In this document: piece by piece, positions 1-10,039 of the stretch
How positions within the stretch are numbered: position 1 is the stretch's first letter
How the letters are laid out: every line of letters begins with the position of its first letter
Source of the DNA: Panaeolus papilionaceus
Taxonomy: Eukaryota; Basidiomycota; Agaricomycetes; Agaricales
Assembly: GCA_015501605.1 (NCBI GenBank)
Contig: JADNRZ010000019.1
Span: 1 to 64,000 of the forward strand
Reading direction: 5' to 3'
DNA length: 64,000 nt
The notes under the pieces: model-generated
What the model saw: the letters and a program-made list of their open reading frames with translations, nothing else
Told to the model about the DNA's origin: nothing
The model's database searches: none
Made by a program: the position numbers and the translations under genes

Positions 1-2358
1 ACACAAGAGTGGTGGGAGGGTTGGATGTTGAGAGTGCGATGAAGGAGGCAAACCTCTGGTACTCCACAAGAGTCGTATAAGGACACTCTACTCCTGTCGC
101 TAATGCGATGCTGGCCTGGTGGTTGACTGACCTAAAATAATCAAGTTAGTATTACATGCTACATCATATAGATGAAATGAACTTACTGCAAGAGCTGGTT
201 TCCACGATTGGGCAAGTCCAGATAGGCCTCATACAAGACAGCACTTCGAATGAAGTAGAAGACCTGCGCAAAGGTCTGTGTCACATTGCCTGCTGCCTTG
301 AAGGTACCGTCCCGCTCCAGGGCATATATCGCCAAAAGGCGCTCCAGAACAGAGTCCCACTTGGATGGATCACGATCTGAAGGAGGTGCAGAGGGATACA
401 TGATGGTCTTGACCAGCTTGTGAAGAGACAGGCAGCAAGACGATGCAACAAATGTGGGTGATGACAAGACTTTGACCAAGTCCTTGGCCAAAGAAGTCTG
501 CTCAGGGGAAAGCGAAAGGGAATACGATAGTGAAGCGGGAGGGGAAACACAGAAGAGAAGGATCGCAGTGATAAACTGACGCAAGGTTATACCATACTTG
601 TACAAGGTAGTGTCGTTATCCAAGACAGACCAAGCATCAGGACGTAAACTGGTTCTAAGAAAGAAATACACGTCAGCTACTTGTAAAATAAGAGAGAGCA
701 ACAGAAACTTACACAGGATACTCCATCAATGGACAGAGAGCCTTACGAGGAGCTGCCTTGGCCTTCTCTTGCACATCCTTCATGTATGCTTTCACCAACT
801 GCTCCAAATTCTTATTCCAGGCTGGAAGTGATGCAGAGGGGAGAAAAAGAAGCTCCCGAAGCAACTTGATTTCCGCAGGAGTCTTGATGAAAGATCCTAG
901 GTGCTCGTGCCATCGTGTTACTCTGAGAAGGGGTGGAACTTCATTATCTGACATGGGAGGGGTAGTCAAAACCATAGAGTCAATGGCAGGTGCGATGTCC
1001 TTCAGAAAGACTTGAAGAAGAGGAGCCTGGTCATGCTGCAGATTGGGAGAAACACGAAAGAGCTTGGGATGGCTACCAAAGAAAGCCTGCGCCTTGCATG
1101 CTTCAGACTTGACACCAGTTGCTTGTCCAGGGTGGCAGCTAGACCAGTGATTGCGCATGGTCCGCTCACCACAGCAAATGTAGGAACAAGCAGTACAGGC
1201 AAAAGCATCGAACAGCTTGAGATGGTCCAAAGGAGCAACTCCTGCTGGAGGAGAAACCACCTCATCAGAGTTCTTGGCGAGACCAAGAGACTCCAAGTAG
1301 CTGAGTGCACTACGCCAGACCTCTGGTGACAATTGCACATGATGTTTGTGATTGCCAGCAGCTTGGGGATCAAATGCAAACTTACAAGTTGTGCAGACGA
1401 CAACTTTGTGTTCATGCAAGACCGTCCAAGGAGTCCCGCTCAACAGATCGACTGACTCTGACCTAGGGAGTCCCATGGCCAGAGGTTCAGCAGAAGGCAC
1501 TGGAGCAAAGGACAGAGGTTGTATGCCAGATGGAAGTGGCACAGAAGGGGCAGGACCAGGGGAAGGAGAAGGAGAAAGACGCAGAGGAGAAGGACAGGAA
1601 GGAGAGGGTGGATACGGCATAAGCCTTGGAGATGGCCGATCTACACGTACAGAGCGCCTTGGTCGGATCATAGCAGTGGCATCTATTTCCATTGCTCTGA
1701 TGTCTGGAACAATGGGATGCGGAACATTATCTGAAGGAAGGACTATCCAAGTTAGTAACATATCAAATAGAAAGAGGACCATGAAAATACCTTGATCATT
1801 AGGACCAGGAGATGGACTCATACGACTTGCATCACGACCAGGATAACCAGACGTGGTGGAAGTTGGCACAGAGGGGGAAAGACCAGGAAGAGAGGCAGGA
1901 ATAGAGGTTTCTGTCAGACGTACAGCAGGAGTAAGATAAAGTAAATGAGCAAAAGATATACCACGCACCATGGAAATCTCTCTTGATAAACCTACTACCC
2001 TGACCAAGTCCATGACAGGAAGCAAGGTGCTTCTGAACAAGTGAGATACCCTTGTGTTCAAACTCGCAAGGCGCAAAGGGACAGGCAAGGGAAGAGGTAG
2101 GCGATGAACGATAGAGAGTGATGAAAGATATATCATCTATGACATAAGAATAGAAAATAAAGACAAGAAAACAAATGAATAGAAGATATACGACATACCT
2201 GACTTGATAATGCGATACTCAGCCATATGATATGCTGCACGATGAGCAGCAAGACCCTTAGCAGAGGAAGATTTAGTAGCACAGTCACAGCAAGATGGCC
2301 TATGGATAACATTAATAAAAGAGAATAGTTAATAGTAGAATAAATATAACACATACAT
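1..2358 (-). CDS. OrsD-domain (DUF3505-type) zinc-finger protein, 5' part; 3' end outside the window
   Basis: I read this gene on the minus strand through exons 2358-2357, 2299-2199, 2136-1969, 1910-1791, 1730-713, 654-187 and 131 to the left edge. All joints are GT..AG and stay in phase, giving about 669 codons. The N-terminus has a C2H2 finger (C-x2-C...H-x4-H) in exon 2 and a second (CPFAPCEFEHKG...HLASCH) in exon 3. A Ser/Pro-rich spacer follows, then two more Cys/His clusters (CTTCKFAFDP..HKHHV and ACTACSYICC...NHWSSCH). The downstream part contains RVTRWHEHLGSF, LERLLAIYALERDGTF and VEYQRFASFIAL, which I recognise as OrsD-family signatures (PF12013). In basidiomycetes such proteins are often long and can continue into a RecQ-like helicase; that part is not visible here. 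The biochemical role of OrsD is unknown. The ORF is open throughout, so the gene is probably intact. Confidence 0.68.
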
Positions 2359-2697
2359 GTTGAAACAAAAAAATAACACGTGTTGCAAAGTTGTTTTGGG
2401 AGATGGTGGTGGTTGTGGAAAGAGGAGTGGTGGGAAAAGTTTCAGAGAAATTGTCTAGATATGGGCAACATATCACATGACTGTACAAATAAAACCACAT
2501 CTCCCTTTAAGGAAACGAACAGTATTTCGTTAATTACCGATGCAGTACGGCCTCAAACTTCACACGCCCGGTACCGTTCGAAAGCCCTTGAAATTCCGCA
2601 CAGAATGGTATATATATCATATGGGATAAAAATTATCTGGGCAAGCTATTGAGACAATGTTCTGAAATATCGGACATGTAATAGCACAAGAACCGTT
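2359..2697 (-). promoter_or_regulatory. Putative 5' UTR and promoter of the OrsD-type gene
   Basis: This AT-rich stretch lies between the first splice donor of the OrsD-type gene and the satellite array. It has no convincing ORF. A TATATATA-like tract sits near 2609-2618, about 250 bases upstream of the first recognised exon in the minus direction. Assignment as promoter is by position only. Confidence 0.3.
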
Positions 2698-4620
2698 GAG
2701 GTCAGACGTCTAATACTTGGTGGATACATTTACCTAACATACATGAACATATTCACCAAGTTATAGACGTCTGATTGCTCAAATGCCTCCGCTATGTCTC
2801 TTTGTTTATCCTCCTTCCTCTCCTCCTACTAAAAAAGTCGAACTTGGAATTGCAAAGTAACCAGCGAGGTCAGACATCTGAAACGTTGTACATACTTCAA
2901 CTTAACGAATATAAACATTGTCACAAAGTTTCAGATGTCTGACCTCTCAGATTCCCAAGCTATTCCCCTCTGATGATCTCCCTCCTCCTCATCCTCCTGG
3001 ACAACTCGTACCTCCATTGCACAACAACCGCCGAGGTCAGACATCTGATATTTGGCGCAAAGGTCAGCCTAACTAGTTTAAACTACCTCACCAAGTTACA
3101 GATGTCTGACCTCTCAGATTGCTGAGTTATTCCCTTCTGACGATCCTCCTACTCCTTCTCCTCCTGCAAAAGTCGAACTTGAATTAAACAAGAACCGCCG
3201 AGGTCAGACATCCGATATTTGGCACAAACGTCAACCTAACTAGTCCAAACAACCTCACAAAGTTACAGATGTCTGACCTCTGAGATGCCCGAGTTATTCC
3301 CCTCTGACAATCTCTCCCTCCCTCCTCCTCCTGCAAAAGTCGAACTTGAATTAAACAACAACCATCGAGGTCAGACATCTGATACTTGGTACATATGTCA
3401 ACCTAACTAGTGTAAACGACCTCACCAAGTTACAGATGTCTGACCTCTGAGATTCCCAAGATATTCCACTTTGATGATCCCCCTCCTCCTCCTCCTCCTG
3501 CCAAAGCCAAACTTGAATTAAACAACAACCATTGAGGTCAGACTTCTGATACTTGGCACATCGGTCAACCTACCCTATGTAAATATATGTACGAAGTTAC
3601 AGATGTCTGACCTCTGAGATTCCCAAGCTATGCCCCTCTGACGATCCTCCTCCTCCTCCTCCTCCTGCACAGCTCGTAACTCCATTGCACAACAACCGCC
3701 GAGGTCAGACATCTGATATTTGGCATAAGGGTCGACCTAACTAGTCTAAACGGCCTCACAGAGTTACAGATGTCTGACCTCTCAGATTCCCAAGCTATTC
3801 CACTCTGACGATCCCCCTCTTCCCCTTCCTCCTGCAAAAGTCGAAATTGAATTAAACAACAACCGTCAAGGTCAGACATCCGATATTTGTCGAATAGGTC
3901 AACCCAACGTATGTAAATGTATGTACGAAGTTACAGATGTCTGACCTCTCAGATTGCTGAGGTATTCCCCTCTGACGATCCTCCTACTCCTCCTCCTCCT
4001 GCAATAGTTGAACTTGAATTAAACAACAACCATCGAGGTCAGACATCTGATGTTTGGGGAATAGGTCTACCTAACCTATGGAAATATAAGCACGAAGTTA
4101 CAGATGTCTGACCTCTGAGATTCCCGAGTTATTCCCCTCTGACGATCCCCCTCCTCCTCCTCCCCCTGCACGACTCACACCCACTTTGCGCAACAACCGC
4201 CGAGGTCAGACGTCCGAAACTTGGTGGATCCATTCACCCAACTGACATGAACAACCTCACCAAGTTTCACACGTCTGACCTCGCAGATGCTTGTGCTACC
4301 TGCTTCTGTCGATCCCTCTCCTCCTCCCCCTGCACGACTCGTACCTCCATTGCACAACAACCGCCGAGGTCAGACGTCTGAAACTTGGTGGTTCCATTCA
4401 CCTAACTGACACGAACAACCTCACCAAGTTTCAGACGTCTGACCTCGCGAACGACTGCTGCAGCCCTCAGAGTGATCGCCTGCCAGGCTCCCCCGCTCTC
4501 AGGGGAACAGCACGGGAACCGCCGAGGTCAGACGTCTGAAAGTGGGTGGGTTGGAATCGGGCGGACGAGGGCTACGAGATGGCGCCCGAGTCGGACGTCT
4601 GACCTCTGGAGTGATCATTC
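2698..4620. repeat. Satellite: 12 hairpin-bearing units, period 167 bases
   Basis: Units begin (GAGGTCAGAC) at 2698, 2866, 3033, 3200, 3367, 3534, 3701, 3868, 4035, 4202, 4366 and 4524. The steps are 168, then eight or nine of exactly 167, then 164 and 158. Each unit has an inverted repeat of 15 to 25 bases around a loop of about 31-50 bases. The best is unit 4366, with arms 4366-4390 and 4422-4446 that are perfect complements. Each arm itself contains the palindrome TCAGACGTCTGA. The linker between hairpins is pyrimidine-rich, with (TCC)n runs. Units 2-9 carry GACATC in the left arm and GATGTC in the right arm. Units 1 and 10-12 keep GACGTC in both. There is no coding signal. Confidence 0.93.
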
Positions 4621-4990
4621 GGACCCGGAATGACGGTTCAATAGCTATAGATTCGCCCCTGAAACTTGGTAGGTGCATTCACCTAACCAGTCGAATGGCA
4701 CGTTCATGTTCGACCTAAGCCCCAATCGCCCATCCTGCCGATGAATGTTCCTGATGATATCCCCTCGATTCCCACCTCGTAACCTGAACTGCGAGCCGAG
4801 TTTTTTAGATTCGGAAAAAGTCTCTTCAGATTCGGAATCAGGTCGACGAGGGCTTTAAAACGTGCCTGGCGAGTTTTGGAAACGTGGGACTTTTTGCATT
4901 CGGGGTCGGAATGCGCTGTCAATAGCTATAGGATCGCTAAAGCAGGCCTGCAGCATGGCACTTTGATATCATACAAGTCTCACATCATCA
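4621..4990. other. Array flank with a degenerate half-unit and a duplicated CAATAGCTATA segment
   Basis: A decayed half-unit of the satellite (AAACTTGGTAGG..) lies near 4660-4695. The phrase CAATAGCTATAG..ATCGC follows a GG-rich GGAATG phrase twice, near 4628-4655 and 4905-4936, so the interval is a small direct duplication. No gene is seen. Confidence 0.5.
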
Positions 4991-4999
4991 CACAAGTCA

Positions 5000-5190
5000 C
5001 AGGGAAGTCCATATATCAAGTTTCGAAGAATATTGCATCAGCACAAGTCACAGGGAAGTCCATACATCATCGCATCATCACAAGTCACACTCAGGCTGCA
5101 CAGGGAAGTCCATACATCAAGTTTCATCATCACATCATCACAAGTCACACTCAGGCTATGCAGGGAAGTCCATATATCAAGTTTCAAGTT
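5000..5190. repeat. Short tandem repeat, four copies, 50-60 base steps
   Basis: CAGGGAAGTCCATA starts at 5000, 5051, 5101 and 5161. The copies are separated by ACAAGTCACACTCAGG and CATCATCACATCATC phrases of variable length. The open frames through it are repeat-derived. Confidence 0.8.
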
Positions 5191-5224
5191 ATATGCAAGG
5201 TCACAACTGACTTGTAAAGTGTTC

Positions 5225-5515
5225 GCAAGAGGTTTATCTGATAAGATAAGTCGCACATGAGGCAAGGCACAAGTTATATGAGGTTTATCTGATAAGATCG
5301 TCAACAGCATCTTGATTACATAAGCAAAACACCGCAGGATCAAGGTCCAGACATATAGTCACAAGTTGAAGTGTTTATCTTCCGACTTTGTCATTCCGGG
5401 TCGTCAGGAACACCTTCTATGCTTTACTAAGTTTGGCCTAGACAACATGGGCCCAATTTCGCAGGATTTGAGAACACCAAGTTCATTGCCACCTGGAATG
5501 AGGAAATAATGTGCT
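5225..5515. repeat. Direct pair GTTTATCTGATAAGAT, then unassigned sequence
   Basis: GAGGTTTATCTGATAAGAT occurs at about 5230 and 5280, separated by about 50 bases. The following 200 bases (5310-5515) show no recognisable gene or repeat. Confidence 0.5.
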
Positions 5516-6061
5516 TTACGAAAACATGATCAGTTGGTTGCGTTGGGGAGCGGCGTATGGTGACGGAGGGTAGGAAGACACGTAAATGATATGACCGTTT
5601 GAGCGTGAATTTTCCATTTCTTTTATTCTTTCATTCTACTGATGGTATGCATGATAGACCACCAGAACCCCTCAACAGACGTACTTGTCACCCTTTCACC
5701 CCCGTCCTTGCACTCCCGGTCATTGCTCTCTTGGCACGACCCAAACCCGTCCGCACCGTGCAGCTGAGTTGCTAGAATCACGGCTTGCAACTCCGACGGG
5801 AATTGAGACCTGGGTGGGTGCTGTCGATGTATCTGCGCGTGGCGAATCAGGGAACGGGACCGCTTCGCTTGATCTTGCAATCTACCTTATCCTCAATTCT
5901 CAACCGAGCACCCTCCCCAAAGCACTCTGCGACAATCGACAATTGTGGCGATCTGTATAATTCCACCTTTCACTCGTACGCCGGCCCTGTCTCACTTCAC
6001 ATCCCAGGTCCGTCTCCGGATAAGCTAAAGTCTGCGTTCGCGAGGGGTAATACGAATGCTG
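5516..6061 (+). pseudogene. Z0 unit: thiolase-linker remnant (copy 1)
   Basis: This block recurs at 22320-22808 and 33107-33690. It reads ATPTGIETWVGAVDVSARGE in one frame and ends with DKLKSAFARGNTNAG at 6017-6061. That ending resembles the segment KLKPAF..(G)TSTAGN just before the catalytic C-terminal half of 3-ketoacyl-CoA thiolases. It stops at a splice-donor-like GGTG(T/A)G, as expected for a phase-1 intron. Frames are broken upstream, so this is a remnant. The identity of the first part is not recognised. Confidence 0.5.
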
Positions 6062-6607
6062 GTGTCCTTTCCTGTTCGCATAGCCGTTTATCCCCCTCCA
6101 CTCACTCTTCTCCTTCCTTCGTTGGCCATCTGAAATCTCTTCAGTCGCGTCCGTTTCGTTTCTTTCCTACATATATATCCACCATAACCCCATATTTGCG
6201 TTCACCTTCCTCTCTGAATACACATCGCTTCGGATTCTTCCATCGCCTTCTCTCCTAAACCGTCTGATCCCATTGGCTCTTTCATTTAGATTACTTTGAG
6301 TTGAATGATGACGTCGGATTCCACATTCGGGGGAGGCTCGAGGATGTTTTGCTCCGTATTAGAGACACTTTGTGAAAAATGTAGCTTTGCATGAGGTACA
6401 TATATGGAACAGTCGCCTAGGTCTGTCGAATCGTGCTCGTGTAAGTGAGCTTTGATTCGCGTTAGGAAAGAGAGCCAAGAGGTTTTGAATTTGAACCTGT
6501 TGTGTTGGACGGTTCACTTCATAGGCTTGATTGACGGCGTGTTTATCCAAAGAACTCAGATGAGTGTAGAATAATGTCTATTTCATACCTCCGGGTTTTT
6601 CGGTGTC
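6062..6607. other. Z0 non-coding segment matching 33690-34240
   Basis: Pyrimidine-rich intron-like sequence, then the decayed phrase GTGAAAAATGTAGCTTTGCATGAG, also present in Z2 near 33985. No gene is supported. Confidence 0.45.
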
Positions 6608-6773
6608 TGGGATTTGCAACGATACGTGTGGGTGATACATCATCCGCCTGGGCAGGGATGGGGAGTTTTACCCTCATTTTCATCTGCTTGAGTAAATGAT
6701 AAATACTTGAGTACAATCATATTTTGGAGGGAGGATACATCCATCTCAGAGGTTATCGTTTCTGATTGATCTC
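6608..6773 (-). repeat. 166-base segment inverted relative to 34241-34406
   Basis: The sequence from TGGGATTTGC to GATTGATCTC is the reverse complement, with scattered mismatches, of 34241-34406. The flanks on both sides (GGTGTC before, GACAACATCGAC after) are collinear in the two copies. Both intervals are exactly 166 bases. Confidence 0.88.
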
Positions 6774-6934
6774 GACAACATCGACCCAAACAAGAGGCAC
6801 AGAGTTGCTGATCACCTTTACCGAGACTTTGAATCCGTGTTTTATTGAAATATGGCTTGAAACGTTTTATGGGTATTTATACTAGACAAGTGAATACAAC
6901 TCTCAACAAGGTTTTGTCGTTTTCGACTTGTCCG

Positions 6935-7480
6935 AGTCGTTGAAAGTTTGATGATGTGACTGTGACAACAATTCCACATTTGTGGGCTGTCACGTCAGTT
7001 TTCCTTCCTTCCTCTCCCCCATCATCCTCGCCTTCCCAACCACTACGCGTCCATTCTGGGATCAATCGCTGTTCTGTGCTATCTCGTATTCACGTTCTCG
7101 ACGCAAGCCTTTTTAGCAAACGCCGAGGTGGTCAAGTCCCAGATGCTCCCTAATACATAGTCGTAAGTTCGGTTATTCCTTGTTGTATTCAACTCTGCCT
7201 GACGTTTGCCCCGTTCAGATGTAATTACTGGACTGCAATTTATAATATATCTCATTTTCGACTTCCTCTTGTGCATGTCGGCTCAGTTTTCCAATCATCG
7301 TTGGTGGCAGGCACCATTTGCCTGGAAATGAGATGAACATCGGAGAAGCCGGTGTCTTTCCTGTCTGATATAGCCGAGTGGTCTTTTTCGTTCTAATCAA
7401 CCCCTCGTCACGAATGTTGCTTGGGCCATGTACTCCAGCATATTCCGTATGCATCTACGCTCGCCTCGACCAGCCCCTAC
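6935..7480 (+). pseudogene. Thiolase N-terminal remnant, PQ block 1
   Basis: First of ten copies of a block of about 600 bases. The part up to 7160 reads QAFLANAEVVKSQMLP, which I align to the ALLxKHPDDVVVTxxxRTP start of fungal 3-ketoacyl-CoA thiolases. A GTAAGT donor follows at 7161. The second part ends with CTGTTAACAAT near 7490, the position of the TVNRQC active-site phrase in better copies. There are several stops. Confidence 0.45.
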
Positions 7481-7884
7481 CATTTGTACTGTTAACAATA
7501 CCCTCTTTGCTCACGTCTCTTTGTTCAATGAGTGTATCCGCATTTCTTCGCCTGTCCACCCTATGGTCTCGCTCCCGTCTTGACCGTACGCACGTTTCCC
7601 TCTGCTTTCATCACCCACTCCTCGTCCCACTCGTACTTTTTCCAATTGCTTCCTACCTTTACATTTATCTCCTCTCACAACATTGCCTCGTCTCAACATT
7701 TACTCTTAAATTTTACCCTTCGCTCTACTATACTCTTTCAGGTGTTTACTCCCGCCTTCTCTTTTCATTCCTTCTTTCTCCTACACACGTCGTTTCTTTT
7801 CACTGTGCCCTCCCTGCATTCCTTTCTCGCTTATCCCTTAACTCGTTTCCGTTCTTTAACTCAGACTAACCCCCTATCCCCAAG
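7481..7884. other. Intron-like pyrimidine-rich spacer in Z0
   Basis: C/T-rich sequence with CTCGTTTCCGTTCTTTAACTC ending at the acceptor-like CCCCAAG of the next thiolase exon. It is shared with 23660-23947 and 35180-35630. The long open frames here are compositional. Confidence 0.4.
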
Positions 7885-8200
7885 TAATGTCTCCAGAGTC
7901 TCTGATGGAGCCACCGCTGTCGTCCGAGCCCGTCACTCCGTTGCACAACGCTTCAGCCATCCCTTGCTCGGCCGGTACATTAACAGCGCCAATACTGACG
8001 TCTCCCCCCGCGCCATGGGTATTAGACCCACCTTCGCCATCTTCCCCGTCCTCGCTGGCGCTCTCCTCATCCTCATCCCCATCCCTTCAACCTCTTGCTC
8101 TATTCTTGAGATCGACGTCATCACGGGCATGTTTCAGAAGGAGTCCCTAGGACCACACAATATTGTCCTTCGTGAGTCCTCCCGACTAATTTTTTGCGTT
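7885..8200 (+). pseudogene. 3-ketoacyl-CoA thiolase C-half exon remnant (Z0)
   Basis: The frame reads NVSRVSDGATAVVRARHSVA and then MGIRPTFAIF. This matches the GNxSQVSDGAAAVLLARRSVA...MGIGPAYAIP stretch of peroxisomal/mitochondrial 3-ketoacyl-CoA thiolase, the last step of fatty-acid beta-oxidation. After about 70 residues the similarity is replaced by ITGMFQKESLGPHNIVLR, shared with the other Z copies and ending at a GTGAGT donor. The acceptor has lost a base (CAAG|TAAT in place of CAG|GTAA). No glycine-rich thiolase C-terminus follows. Confidence 0.72.
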
Positions 8201-8224
8201 GCTGTTCACTGACCACATTTTGCT

Positions 8225-8520
8225 TGGTTAGGTGTAATTTCTGTAGCTTTTAAATTGAATATCATCACCTGCCCACTCGCATATTCCACGAATCTCCAAA
8301 GTCGCTTGCTTCAACGCCGAAATGCTCCGCACCTTGGACCTCAACGTTCCTTCTGCGCCCACCAACAGGATCGTCCTCTTCGTATCTTGTTCTCTACTCC
8401 CCATTTCTTGCGAGCTCGTAGCTGCACTGCACTGGTCCTCGCTCCTCCTCCGGTCGACTGGACGATATGCAGGGGAGGACCACTTACCAGTGAGTGCCTG
8501 TTTTTTTCCAGCATTTTAGG
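8225..8520 (+). pseudogene. Unrecognised exon remnant, Z0 copy
   Basis: A conserved exon-like block is shared with 24350-24575 and 36060-36275. All copies retain LNxxxAPTNxIxLF and then SSLLxRSTGRYAGEDHL, followed by a GTGAGT donor. I do not recognise the family. The sequence is preserved well enough among copies to have been coding. Confidence 0.4.
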
Positions 8521-10039
8521 TCCCTCACTTCATCGTCCCTCTCAGTATTGATTATGATTTGTAAATATTTGTTCTCCGCCACTGATTTACTGAGTTTGCG
8601 GAGCTGTCATCACCGCAGGACCAAGTGACGCGTTCGTTTGTGTTGTCCTATCATCGTACCCAGTCATAACGGTTAGTGCACTTTACACTTTCTTTATCGT
8701 GCTATGACTGAAATGCATCATGCGTTACATGTATTACCTCCTCTTCCCCAAGTCCCGTCCTTTCTCATCGTGTCTCGCCATTTGCCGTCGCCGCCTCACC
8801 TCATACAACGCACCTCGTTGACTATCTCCCACCCCACTCTTCTCTTGCGATAAGCGCTCTCCTCATCGTCACCAGCACTGCCGACCATATCCTTCAAACT
8901 CAGACGCACTCTAGGTTCCCTTCATGAGGTCGTCTCGCTGGATGGACTTGCTCGGGATTCTGGTATAGGCGCGTCTGGTGCGTAATCATATGGATCATTT
9001 GTGATCTGGGTGTGGTTGGCGTGTTTATTTTCTTATATCCACCGGGTGTCATACATGACGACCGTCGCGGGCGATATTTCAATATGCTTGTCAAGTCTTT
9101 CCATCCGTGTCACGGCATCTACAACCCTACTCTCTCTACATGACATAAAGTAGAAACCAGCCTGAGTTGTCCCTCTGTGTTGCTAGAATCATGGATCGCG
9201 ACTCTACCTCCTACTGACGTCGTTGGGGAGTGATGATGGGGGGAGAGAATAAGGTCGGCGCATCCGCACGCGCGACGATGATTCATAGAACGCGATGCCC
9301 TCCATCGCGGAGCAGGGATAGTGGTATGCCTGATAGTTTGGCTGAGCAGAATGAAGCCTACGTTTGGGGAGAATAGCGCTGCTCATGCTGATCAGTTTAT
9401 TTTCTATATTTTTTTCCCCTTCGCGCAGCGCTTTTTCACGCGGTATTCTCTACTCCCTGGTAGATTCATCATCAACACGTCCTGTTCTTAAGCCCCCTTT
9501 ACTCCTTTTCTTTTCTTTCTTGCGCTTCTATCCACAACGTGTCCTCATTCTGCCCTTGATGCCCAAGTTCCACTTACTTCCCGCTCTGTCCGCATCAGAT
9601 CTTCGTCTCCTAAACCATACTTTCTTCGAACCCTCTTCGCGTCTTTACTCATCCTCGTCTCCCGTATCGTACCTGAAGTCACATTTAAACCCGATCCTCA
9701 GGTATCCTGCTTCCCTATCATATGCATATCGTTTTACCCTGATTCGGCCAACCTCTCCACCAAATGTTTAAATTCACGCGCAATTTCCCTCTCGACATGA
9801 CGTAAACCCATCGGAGTTGTCCATCTAAGCTGCTAGAATCTTGGCTCGCCATTCCGATGGGAATTGTGAATGGTGATTTGGTACTGGAGATGGAAGCGAA
9901 CGACGGTATGCACGTGCAGCTCCCTTAAACTGAACTGAACCACTATCACTGGCGCCCTTTTTGTAATCGCCTACCTCTCTCAAAAAGGCCCTCACCTTTC
10001 TCCATCACTGACGCCATTTTCTCCAGCAAATTTCATATT
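8521..10039. other. Z0 distal modules, degenerate
   Basis: This holds blocks shared with 24580-26545 and 36280-38110. They include a CTCATCACCACCAGCACT region near 8870, a GTTGCTAGAATCATGGATCGCGACTC phrase near 9180, pyrimidine-rich sequence, and GGGAATTGTGAATG.TGATTTGGTACTGGAG near 9860. Frames are short and broken. No intact gene is present. Confidence 0.4.

Noticed and set aside
1352..1795. Plus-strand 147-codon ORF with Gly/Arg/Glu-rich stretch
   Set aside because: Antisense shadow of the Ser/Pro-rich spacer of the OrsD-type gene on the minus strand.
2698..4620. Regular repeats with hairpins resembling a CRISPR array
   Set aside because: The whole 167-base unit is repeated, including the part between hairpins, so there are no unique spacers. 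The context is fungal.
5033..5260. Overlapping ORFs across the short tandem repeat
   Set aside because: They arise from repetition of CATCATCAC and ACAAGTCACAC phrases; no start context, no family.
7532..8212. 226-codon plus-strand ORF as a real gene
   Set aside because: The first two thirds are pyrimidine-rich intron-like sequence. Only the last part has thiolase similarity, beginning at a splice acceptor.
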